Assembly: GCA_900549045.1 (NCBI GenBank)
Contig: URNE01000001.1
Span: forward strand, 1 to 24,501
Source: an uncultured bacterium
GTDB lineage: Bacteria > Verrucomicrobiota > Lentisphaeria > Victivallales > UBA1829
DNA: 24,501 nt
Direction: 5' to 3'
Shown: positions 6,923-15,043 of the stretch, one piece after another
Position numbering within the stretch: the stretch's first letter is position 1
Layout: each line of letters begins with the position of its first letter
Translations under genes and position numbers: made by a program
Notes under the pieces: generated by a model
What the model was told of the DNA's origin: nothing
The model's database searches: none
What the model saw: only the letters and a program-made list of their open reading frames with translations

Positions 6923-8389
6923 ATGCCGGAGCCTTTGCTTGAACTCGATTCAATCGTCAAATCATTCGGCGGAACGCGCGTTCTGACGGGCGTTTCGCTA
7001 ACGGTCGCCCCCGGCGAAATCCTCGGGCTCGTCGGGGAGAACGGCGCGGGAAAATCGACGCTTGTCAAGTGCCTGCTCGGCATCCACCGCCCAGATTCCG
7101 GCACGATCCGTTTCCTCGGTCGTCCGCTGCGGTCCGGGGAGACGGGGATTGAGGGCATCCCGCAGGAGTTCAACCTTGTCAACGACCTGACGGTTGCGGA
7201 GAATATTTTTCTCGGGCGCGAACCGCATCGCTTCGGTCTTCTCGACCGGGCGAAAATGAATGCGGAATCGTCCCGTCATCTGGCGCGTCTCGGAGTGGAG
7301 ATCGACCCCGGACGCATGATCGACACGCTCGGCGTCGCGGAAAAACAGATGGTTGAAATCGCAAAGGCGCTTTCCGTCGAATGCCGGCTGCTGATTATGG
7401 ACGAACCGACCACGGTTCTGAACCGGAACGAAGCGGAAATTCTCTTCCGCATCATGCGCGAACTGAAAGCGGCGGGAACGTCGGTCATCTTCATTTCGCA
7501 CCGTCTGGAGGAGATTCGCACCGTCTGCGACCGTGTGGCGGTTCTGCGCGACGGCGTGCTTGTAAGCGTCGATCCCGCGCGGGAGCTTACCGCAATCGAA
7601 ATCGCTCAGCGGATGGTCGGACGCGAACTCACGCGGATGTTTCCCCCGAAGCATTATCCCGATACGGAGCATCCGGTTCTCGAAGTCTCAAATCTGACTT
7701 CCGGACGCGAAGTGCGCGGAGTTTCGCTTTCTCTGGGCAAAGGCATCACCGGACTCGCCGGGCTTGCCGGAGCCGGACGCACCGAGCTTGCGGAGACGAT
7801 CTGCGCCATTCGCAAGGGACGCGGGGAAATCCGGCTGAACGGCGAACTTCTGCACCTGAAAAAGCCCTCCGACGCGATTGCGCACGGCATTGTTTATCTT
7901 TCCGAAGACCGGCAGGGAAGCGGCATTCTGACCGAATTCCCTCTGGACCGGAACGTCACGCTCGCGAGTCTTGCGCGCTACTGCACAGCGGGTTTCATCC
8001 GCCGGAAGGACGAGGATGCGGCGGCGGAGGATTATGTCGCGAAATTCCGCATCAAAGCGGCGTCCGTTTCGGAGGAGCTGAAATACCTCAGCGGCGGCAA
8101 TCAGCAGAAAGTCGCGATTGCGAAATGTCTTGACATTCATCCGCAGGTTTTCATTTTCGACGAACCCACGCGCGGCGTCGACATCGGCGCGCGCAGCGAT
8201 ATATACACATTTATCAGCGAACTCGCGCAGAGCGGCGTCGCCTGTCTGCTGATCTCTTCCGACCTGGAAGAGGTGATCGGCATGTGCGAGCGTGTGTTTG
8301 TAATGCGCTCCGGCGAACTTGCCGGATGCGTCGAGCGCGAACATGTTACAGAAGAGGAGATCATGTACCTTGCAACCGGTATTCAGTAA
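6923..8389 (+). CDS. Ribose/galactose-type sugar ABC transporter, duplicated ATP-binding subunit (RbsA/MglA family)
   Basis: This 488-residue cytoplasmic ATPase has the two-domain layout of CUT2 transporters. The N-terminal half has a full Walker A, GENGAGKST (38-46), the Q-loop PQEFNLV and LIMDEPTTVLN (Walker B). The C-terminal half has the usual degenerate Walker A (GLAGAGRTELAE), the signature LSGGNQQKVAIAKCL and FIFDEPTRGVDIGARSDIY. Length is normal for RbsA/MglA/XylG. The ribosome site GGAG overlaps the end of the mrp stop region, 5 bases before the ATG. It is followed by a matching permease gene. No periplasmic sugar-binding protein or regulator is next to it, so the substrate cannot be assigned; ribose, galactose, xylose or autoinducer-2 are all possible. 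Confidence 0.92.
   Translation: MPEPLLELDSIVKSFGGTRVLTGVSLTVAPGEILGLVGENGAGKSTLVKCLLGIHRPDSGTIRFLGRPLRSGETGIEGIPQEFNLVNDLTVAENIFLGREPHRFGLLDRAKMNAESSRHLARLGVEIDPGRMIDTLGVAEKQMVEIAKALSVECRLLIMDEPTTVLNRNEAEILFRIMRELKAAGTSVIFISHRLEEIRTVCDRVAVLRDGVLVSVDPARELTAIEIAQRMVGRELTRMFPPKHYPDTEHPVLEVSNLTSGREVRGVSLSLGKGITGLAGLAGAGRTELAETICAIRKGRGEIRLNGELLHLKKPSDAIAHGIVYLSEDRQGSGILTEFPLDRNVTLASLARYCTAGFIRRKDEDAAAEDYVAKFRIKAASVSEELKYLSGGNQQKVAIAKCLDIHPQVFIFDEPTRGVDIGARSDIYTFISELAQSGVACLLISSDLEEVIGMCERVFVMRSGELAGCVEREHVTEEEIMYLATGIQ
8354..8360 (+). promoter_or_regulatory. Ribosome binding site for the permease gene
   Basis: GAGGAGA lies inside the 3' end of the ATPase gene, 9 bases before an in-frame TTG at 8370. 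It is the best Shine-Dalgarno match near the permease N-terminus. The nearer ATG at 8343 lies upstream of it and the ATG at 8412 is too far downstream. Confidence 0.5.
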
Positions 8390-9341
8390 TTTCAAGAAGA
8401 CGGCGGAGCGCATGCTCCGGACTGCGGGCGGACCTTATGCGGCGCTTGTTCTGCTCCTGATCGTCTGCTGCGTTTCCAACGAGAGCTTCCGCAGTGTCCA
8501 GAACCTTGTCAACATCATGCGGCAGGTGTCATACAGCGGCATGATTGCGCTGGGCATGACGTTTGTCATTGCGGCGGGCGGCATAGACCTTTCGGTCGGT
8601 TCGCTGCTGGCCCTTTCGGGCGTGCTTTCGATTCTCGGAATGAACGCGCTTCCCGTCTCGCCCGAATGGGCGGCGGTGATTGCCGGTGTGATTGCCGTCG
8701 GCGTCGGAGCCGTCGGCGGAACGGCGAACGGACTGCTTGTTTCGGTCGGAAAGATTCCGCCGTTCATTGCGACGCTCGGCACGATGGTGATCTTCCGTTC
8801 GCTCGCGCTCTATTTTGCGGATTCCGGACTTGTTTCAACGGAGAACGAAGTGTTCCGGACGATTGGCGACGCCTCGTTTGCGTGTCTTCCGCTTCCGGTC
8901 TGGGCGCTGCTGGCGCTGACGCTTTTGCTTTCGGTTCTGCTGTTCATGACGCGCTTCGGCCGCCACGTCTGCGCGGTGGGGTCGAATGAACGCGTGGCGC
9001 GTTATTCCGGCATCCGGACGGGGCTCGTGAAGTACGGAACGTATCTGATAGCGGGTCTCGCTTCGGGCGTCGCGGCGTTTCTGTTCGGCGGACGTCTGAA
9101 CGCGGTCAGTTCGACGAGCGCGGGAACCTCCTATGAACTGGATGCGATTGCGGCGGTCATCATCGGCGGCAGTTCTATGAACGGCGGCCGTGCGACGGTG
9201 TGGGGAACGCTGGCCGGCGTGCTGATCCTCGGCATTGTATCGAACGTCCTGGATATGTGGGGAATCTCCGTCACTCTGCAGGGAACCGTGAAAGGCATCG
9301 TGATCATCGTTGCGGTGATGATTCAGAGAAAACGGGGCTGA
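8370..9341 (+). CDS. Ribose/galactose-type sugar ABC transporter permease (RbsC family)
   Basis: This is an inner-membrane permease with about 8-10 hydrophobic segments. It carries the family signature AAGGIDLSVGSLLALSG (near residues 58-74) and the conserved C-terminal region IIGGSSMNGGRATVWGTLAG followed by LGIVSNVLDMWGIS, typical of RbsC/XylH-type subunits. It forms the channel for the upstream ATPase. The start is uncertain: the TTG at 8370 has a good ribosome site and gives 323 residues (normal), while the ATG at 8343 or the ATG at 8412 would give 332 or 309. With the TTG start the gene overlaps the ATPase gene by 20 bases. The gene ends just before two hairpins, the second being a clear intrinsic terminator. 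Confidence 0.9.
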   Translation: MQPVFSNFKKTAERMLRTAGGPYAALVLLLIVCCVSNESFRSVQNLVNIMRQVSYSGMIALGMTFVIAAGGIDLSVGSLLALSGVLSILGMNALPVSPEWAAVIAGVIAVGVGAVGGTANGLLVSVGKIPPFIATLGTMVIFRSLALYFADSGLVSTENEVFRTIGDASFACLPLPVWALLALTLLLSVLLFMTRFGRHVCAVGSNERVARYSGIRTGLVKYGTYLIAGLASGVAAFLFGGRLNAVSSTSAGTSYELDAIAAVIIGGSSMNGGRATVWGTLAGVLILGIVSNVLDMWGISVTLQGTVKGIVIIVAVMIQRKRG

Positions 9342-9355
9342 AAAATCCCCATTTT
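9329..9355. terminator. Weak, possibly bidirectional terminator hairpin
   Basis: An inverted repeat AAAA-C-GGGG / CCCC-A-TTTT with a 9-base loop covers the permease stop codon. Because A-runs and T-runs flank both sides, it could act for the permease on the plus strand and for rsmD on the minus strand. The GC stem is only 4 bp, so the call is tentative. Confidence 0.35.
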
Positions 9356-9383
9356 GAGCAGAAAATCATGAATTGACGGGAGT

Positions 9384-9411
9384 GTGACGGACTGGTTCCG
9401 TCACTTTTTTT
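9384..9411 (+). terminator. Rho-independent terminator of the long plus-strand operon
   Basis: A perfect 8-bp inverted repeat GTGACGGA / TCCGTCAC around a 5-base loop (CTGGT) is followed at once by seven T residues (9405-9411). It lies downstream of the permease and just beyond the convergent rsmD stop. There is no T-run on the minus side, so it works mainly for the plus strand. Confidence 0.88.
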
Positions 9412-9414
9412 CGG

Positions 9415-9975
9415 TCATTTCTGACGGAGGTAGAGGAATTTTGCCCCGCCGAAGTTGCGGATTGTCTCGAGCTGCCAGTTGGATGGGGGGGGCTGAAGAC
9501 CGCCCTTGTTCTCCGCCATTTCCCAAATGAGAAGCGCTTTGGCGGACCAGCGGTTGAAATCGGGATCGGCGAGAAGCTTTGCGAGAAGCTCCGCGGATTC
9601 CGCATAGGGCGGATCGGCAAAGATCAGATCGGGCTGCGGGTGAACCGCCAGACGCTTGCAGATGTTCGGAAGCGCGGCGTTGAAAATTTCAAAAACGGCG
9701 GTTGGTGCAACGCTCTCCGCTTTTGCGCAGTTGGCTTTTACCGCATTGCATGAGGATTTCGAGGAATCCACAAAGAGAACGGAAGCGGCGCCGCGGCTGG
9801 CGGCTTCCAGACCGATCGCGCCCGTTCCGGCGAACAGGTCGGCGACGGTCATGCCGTCCAGCGTTCCGAGACTCGCAAAGAGGGCTTCGCGGGCGCGGAC
9901 CGCTGTCGGCCGCGCGGTGAGCCCCGACGGTGCGCGCAGGGGCATTCCGCGCAGTTTTCCGGAAACAATTTCCAT
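9415..9975 (-). CDS. rsmD: 16S rRNA (guanine(966)-N2)-methyltransferase
   Basis: RsmD methylates N2 of G966 in helix 31 of 16S rRNA, using SAM. The 186-residue protein has the conserved start (MEIVSGKLRGMPLRAP), the early RPT...REALF segment (22-33), the SAM-binding loop DLFAGTGAIGLEAASRGA (46-63) and the catalytic DPPY (121-124). Size is typical (about 180-200). It starts 9 bases after the guaA stop on the same strand and has only a weak ribosome site, so it probably depends on read-through transcription and coupling from guaA. Confidence 0.93.
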   Translation of the reverse strand: MEIVSGKLRGMPLRAPSGLTARPTAVRAREALFASLGTLDGMTVADLFAGTGAIGLEAASRGAASVLFVDSSKSSCNAVKANCAKAESVAPTAVFEIFNAALPNICKRLAVHPQPDLIFADPPYAESAELLAKLLADPDFNRWSAKALLIWEMAENKGGLQPPPSNWQLETIRNFGGAKFLYLRQK

Positions 9976-9984
9976 TTCAGCAAA

Positions 9985-11529
<1,545 letters not shown>

Positions 11530-11544
11530 GTAAGTCTTCCAGAT

Positions 11545-11557
11545 TTAAAATTTTTAA
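11545..11557. repeat. 13-bp AT-rich palindrome at the guaA transcription start
   Basis: TTAAAA-T-TTTTAA is a perfect inverted repeat about 7 bases downstream of the guaA -10 box. It could be an operator, or simply an AT-rich initiation region; the sequence alone does not decide. Confidence 0.3.
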
Positions 11558-11563
11558 GGCAAT

Positions 11564-11592
11564 AATATACATCGGAAACGCGAAAATGCAAA
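11564..11592 (-). promoter_or_regulatory. Predicted sigma-70-type promoter of guaA-rsmD
   Basis: On the minus strand, TTTGCA (11587-11592) is separated by exactly 17 bases from TATATT (11564-11569), which matches 4/6 and 5/6 of the consensus. The expected start is near 11557, giving a leader of about 28 bases before the guaA ATG. Confidence 0.6.
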
Positions 11593-11619
11593 GGAAGTTA
11601 TGATTTTTTTGCAATCCTC

Positions 11620-11648
11620 TTGACAATTCGCGTTTAAGGCGATATAAT
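11620..11648 (+). promoter_or_regulatory. Perfect consensus sigma-70 promoter of the kinase operon
   Basis: TTGACA at 11620-11625 is followed by a 17-base spacer and TATAAT at 11643-11648. Both boxes match the consensus at 6/6 with ideal spacing. Transcription should start near 11655, leaving about 33 bases of leader before the kinase ATG at 11688, with AGGAG at 11674-11678. Confidence 0.9.
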
Positions 11649-11687
11649 ACAGGCTTATACTGAACTTTATAACAGGAGCCTCTAGCC

Positions 11688-14021
11688 ATGCGTTTTCAGT
11701 GTCCATACTGCAAAGAAATTCTCTCCGTGGACAATGCGGAAATGGGAGCAAAAGTCCAATGCGGCAAGTGTCAGCAGATTGTGACGGTGCCGGCTTCCAG
11801 GACATCCCCCGGGGCGGTGATTGCGGACTTCATCATTGAAAAAGAGCTCGGGCGCGGGGGGATGGGCGTCGTTTATCTCTCGCATCAGATCTCGCTCGAC
11901 CGTTCGGCCGCTCTCAAGGTCCTTGCGGAAAATTACGCGCAGAACTCAGAGTTCGTCATCAGTTTCATCAAGGAGGCGCGCGCCGCCGCACGCCTGAATC
12001 ATCCACATATCGTGCAGGCGTACGCCGTGGGCGAGGACGACGGAATCTACTATTTCGCCATGGAGAACGTCGACGGGCAGACCATGAAGGAGATTCTGGA
12101 GAAGAACCGGGTGATCCCCGTCGACCAGGCGCTCCAGATCGTTCAGCAGGTCGCGGAAGCGCTCGATTACGCGTGGAAGGAACAGCGTCTGATTCACCGT
12201 GACATCAAGCCGGACAACATCATGCTCACGAACACCGGGAAAGCGAAACTCGCCGATCTCGGTCTCGCCCGTCACGCCGGAGAAAAGGATTCTCTGGACA
12301 GCGAAGAGGAGGTTATGGGAACTCCGCAGTACATCAGCCCCGAGCATCTGACCGGAGCGCCGATGGACATCCGCAGCGACATTTACAGTCTCGGTGCAAC
12401 CTTCTACCATTTTGTGACCGGCCATTTCCCGTTCAACGGTTCCAGCGTCACGGAGATCGCGAAGAAGCACCTGACCGATACGCTGGTTCCGCCGAACCAG
12501 GTGAAGAAATCGATTCCGCAGGCGGTTTCCGATGTGATTGTCAAGATGATGGCGCGCAATCCGAACGACCGTTTCCAGGACGCGGAGGAGCTTGTGGAAA
12601 CTCTGCGCGACATCCGCAAGAACAAGCTTGCGGAAAATTCCGCTTCGAATTCAGTTTCCGCGCCGATCCCGCGTCTGAATCTTCAGAAGTCTGCTTCCGT
12701 TCCGGTCCCGAAACTGAACATTCCGGGGAGTGTGCCGAAACTGAACATTCCCGCATCCGGAACTCCCGCTCCGGGCGGCGTTCCGAATCTGAAGCTTTCG
12801 ACGCCTGTGCAGAAAACGGAGGGAAAGAAAGCGGAAGAGGAACCGAAGCCGGAAGAGACACCGTCCGCTCCGAAAAAGACGGTTTCGCGGAAGGTCGTCG
12901 TACGGATCATTGCGGCGCTTGTTGTGCTTGGACTCGCGGGCGCGGGAACCTGGTTTGTGCTTTCCGGAAACTTTGAAAAAGTCAAGAATTCCGTGATGAA
13001 GAAGGTGAAAGAGATTTCCGGGCCGAAGCCGGAGCCCGCTCCGGATGCCGCCCCGGCGGAGCAGAAGCCGGAACCGCGGGAATCGGCTCTGATCGAAGAG
13101 GCGGACAAGATTCTGAAGCAGGCGGAGGAAAACCCCTCCGCAATGGAAAAGACCATGTCGCTTTGCGACAGCTTCCTTGCGCGTTTCAAGGATCCGAAAG
13201 AGGATGAGAAGGCGAAATTCGTCGCGGTGGAGACTCTTGCCGGACAGGTTCGCGAAAAGCTTGCCGCCGCGAAGGAAGCCGCCGCAAAGGCCGCGGAGGA
13301 GAAGCGCAAAGCCGATGAGGAACGTCGTCGCCGAGAAGCCGAAGCCCGCCGTCAGAGAGAGGAAGCCGAACGCAAGCGGAAAGCCGAAGAGGAGACCATA
13401 CGGAAATACAAAAATTTTGCCAACTGGGTAAAAGGCGAAAAGGTGAAAAAGATTGTTTCCATGGTTCATTCGGGCGGCATCGACGCGGCGAAACGTGAAG
13501 CTCAGGGGCTTATTGACGAGCCGAAGCGGAATCAGAACAAGCCCGCGCAGATTGTGCGCGAGGCGAAGAACCTTGCCGGTTACGGCTGGTGGCTGAAAAG
13601 CAAAATCGAGAACGCGGAGCGCATCGAAAAGCTGCTGATGAATTCGACCGGGAGCGAACTGAACCGTCCGCAGGTGATCATCAAGGACAATCTGAGCGAA
13701 CTCGTTTCCATAAAGAACGGTGTTATGACGGTTGAGAGCTTCGGGAAATCTGCCGAGGTCCCGGTGAAGGAACTGAAACCGCGTCAGAAAGCGGATCTTG
13801 TCGCCCGTATTGCACGGAAGAACCAGAAGTATTTCAAAGACGCCGTTGTCTGGCTGATTTTCAACGAATCGTACGAAAACGCCGCGAGGCTCTTGTGGGA
13901 CCGCAAAGATGGCGATTGCAGAAATTTTGTCAATACGGTTCTGGAGATGAAGATCCGCGCCGCCGGAAACAACAAGGCGGAAAAAGAGAGACTGCAGAAG
14001 GATAAAGATCTTTTCAAATAA
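11688..14021 (+). CDS. Membrane-anchored Ser/Thr protein kinase with N-terminal zinc ribbon
   Basis: The 777-residue protein has several parts. (1) A zinc ribbon, C5-x2-C8...C25-x2-C28, of the 'finger-like' type common before kinases in PVC bacteria. (2) A PknB-type kinase domain (about 47-310) with GRGGMG (55-60), ATP-site K77, C-helix E96, HRDIKPDN (170-177), DLG in place of DFG (190-192), and GTPQYISPE. All catalytic residues are present, so it should be active. (3) A Pro-rich linker with four P-x-L-N/K-L/I units (about 325-370). (4) One transmembrane helix (about 403-425). (5) A second Pro/Glu linker and a highly charged Ala/Lys/Glu/Arg coiled coil (about 515-575). (6) A C-terminal part of about 200 residues that I do not recognise. 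The N-terminal kinase should be cytoplasmic and the C-terminus periplasmic. AGGAG lies 9 bases before the ATG, behind a perfect promoter. Confidence 0.92.
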   Translation: MRFQCPYCKEILSVDNAEMGAKVQCGKCQQIVTVPASRTSPGAVIADFIIEKELGRGGMGVVYLSHQISLDRSAALKVLAENYAQNSEFVISFIKEARAAARLNHPHIVQAYAVGEDDGIYYFAMENVDGQTMKEILEKNRVIPVDQALQIVQQVAEALDYAWKEQRLIHRDIKPDNIMLTNTGKAKLADLGLARHAGEKDSLDSEEEVMGTPQYISPEHLTGAPMDIRSDIYSLGATFYHFVTGHFPFNGSSVTEIAKKHLTDTLVPPNQVKKSIPQAVSDVIVKMMARNPNDRFQDAEELVETLRDIRKNKLAENSASNSVSAPIPRLNLQKSASVPVPKLNIPGSVPKLNIPASGTPAPGGVPNLKLSTPVQKTEGKKAEEEPKPEETPSAPKKTVSRKVVVRIIAALVVLGLAGAGTWFVLSGNFEKVKNSVMKKVKEISGPKPEPAPDAAPAEQKPEPRESALIEEADKILKQAEENPSAMEKTMSLCDSFLARFKDPKEDEKAKFVAVETLAGQVREKLAAAKEAAAKAAEEKRKADEERRRREAEARRQREEAERKRKAEEETIRKYKNFANWVKGEKVKKIVSMVHSGGIDAAKREAQGLIDEPKRNQNKPAQIVREAKNLAGYGWWLKSKIENAERIEKLLMNSTGSELNRPQVIIKDNLSELVSIKNGVMTVESFGKSAEVPVKELKPRQKADLVARIARKNQKYFKDAVVWLIFNESYENAARLLWDRKDGDCRNFVNTVLEMKIRAAGNNKAEKERLQKDKDLFK
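12706..12759 (+). repeat. 27-bp tandem repeat in the kinase linker
   Basis: Two adjacent copies of a 27-base unit encode VPKLNIPGS and VPKLNIPAS, with a shared 17-base core starting at 12708 and 12735. More diverged units flank them (PIPRLNLQ before, GVPNLKLST after). This looks like a low-complexity linker grown by tandem duplication. Confidence 0.75.
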
Positions 14022-14055
14022 GACGGGCGACCGTCCAACAACAGGAGTGTCAACA

Positions 14056-14550
14056 ATGGATTCTGAAAAATGCCCATGCTGTTCCGGGAAACTCTATTCG
14101 GAGTGCTGTGAACCGATCATCAAGGGACTCGTCAAGGCGGAAACCCCGGAAGCGCTGATGCGCTCCAGATATGCCGCATATGCCAAAGCGGAAATTGATC
14201 ATCTGATTTCCTCCACCGCCCCCTCCCAGCGTGAAAGCATTGACCGCGAGGAGATGCGCAGCTGGGCGGAACGTTCCCAGTGGCTCGGACTCGAAATCAT
14301 CAGCGCCCCGGCGCCCGAAGCCGGCGACAAGACCGGATTCGTCGAATTCATCGCGCGCTACACCGACCGCGACACGCCGCTGGAGCATCATGAACGCGCG
14401 GAATTCCGCAAAATCAACAATGTCTGGTATTTTTACGACGGCAAGCTCGTTCAGCAGAAGCCTTATGTCCGCACGGCTCCGAAGATCGAGCGTAACGCCC
14501 CGTGTCCCTGCGGAAGCGGCAAGAAATACAAAAAGTGCTGCGGCAAATAA
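14056..14550 (+). CDS. YchJ-like protein with two SEC-C zinc motifs (UPF0225)
   Basis: The 164-residue protein has a SEC-C-like motif at each end: CPCCSGKLYSECC near residue 6 and CPCGSGKKYKKCC at the C-terminus, each a four-Cys zinc site. Between them is the YchJ central domain, with the family signature PEALMRSRYAAYA and an NTF2-like region ending in FRKINNVWYFYDG. The cellular role of YchJ is not established; SEC-C motifs in SecA bind zinc and help SecB/ribosome contact. The ATG at 14056 follows AGGAG (14043-14047) by 8 bases, and an in-frame GTG at 14047 overlaps that site. A small stem-loop (14022-14035) precedes it but has no T-run, so transcription from the kinase gene probably continues. 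Confidence 0.88.
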   Translation: MDSEKCPCCSGKLYSECCEPIIKGLVKAETPEALMRSRYAAYAKAEIDHLISSTAPSQRESIDREEMRSWAERSQWLGLEIISAPAPEAGDKTGFVEFIARYTDRDTPLEHHERAEFRKINNVWYFYDGKLVQQKPYVRTAPKIERNAPCPCGSGKKYKKCCGK

Positions 14551-14564
14551 CCCGGGAGTGTCTC

Positions 14565-15023
14565 ATGATTCTCGATAAAATGGATCCGGAGGTCGTCGCC
14601 GCTTATTCGCCTGAATTCCAGAAGGCGTTTGCGGCGATCTCCGCACTTGCACCCGATGCGCCGCTCGGCAAATTTGAGATCGACGGCGACCGCATTTACG
14701 GCAATGTCATGGAATACGACGCCGTTCTTCCGGAAGCTGAAAAACTGGAAGCTCACCGGAACTATGTCGATATCCAGGCGGTTGTCGCCGGCGTGGAACG
14801 CATGGCGTGGGCGAATATCGACGGGCTCGAAACGGTCGACGAGTACGACGAGGCGAAGGACGTCGCGTTTGTCCGCCCGCCCGCCGTCGGCGTTTCGCAC
14901 ATCGAACTGGTTCCGGGATTGTTCGCCGTCTTCTATCCCGAAGACGGACATTATGGCAAGATCCGGCCGCTGAATGCTCCGGCGGGCAAACTGAAAAAGG
15001 TGGTCGTCAAAGTCAGACTTTGA
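14565..15023 (+). CDS. YhcH/YjgK/YiaL family (DUF386) cupin-like sugar protein
   Basis: The 152-residue protein belongs to the family of small beta-sandwich proteins that includes EbgC (beta subunit of the evolved beta-galactosidase) and NanQ/YhcH of sialic acid use. Recognisable features are EAHRNYVDIQAVVAG (His and Glu/Asp of the metal pocket), W near 80 (RMAWANID), and the C-terminal FAVFYPEDGHYGKI, whose His/Asp complete the site. Some members act as anomerases or isomerases; the substrate here is unknown. The start at ATG 14565 has GGGAGTG upstream, while the longer open frame back to 14502 overlaps the previous gene. It is the last gene of the kinase operon, followed by a strong terminator. 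Confidence 0.88.
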   Translation: MILDKMDPEVVAAYSPEFQKAFAAISALAPDAPLGKFEIDGDRIYGNVMEYDAVLPEAEKLEAHRNYVDIQAVVAGVERMAWANIDGLETVDEYDEAKDVAFVRPPAVGVSHIELVPGLFAVFYPEDGHYGKIRPLNAPAGKLKKVVVKVRL

Positions 15024-15043
15024 TAAGGACAGACGCGTTTTTC

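Noticed and set aside
14022..14035. Stem-loop GACGG-GCGA-CCGTC between the kinase and ychJ genes as a terminator
   Set aside because: The stem is only 5 bp and no T-run follows (CAACAACAGG instead), so it is not an intrinsic terminator. It might stabilise or process the mRNA.
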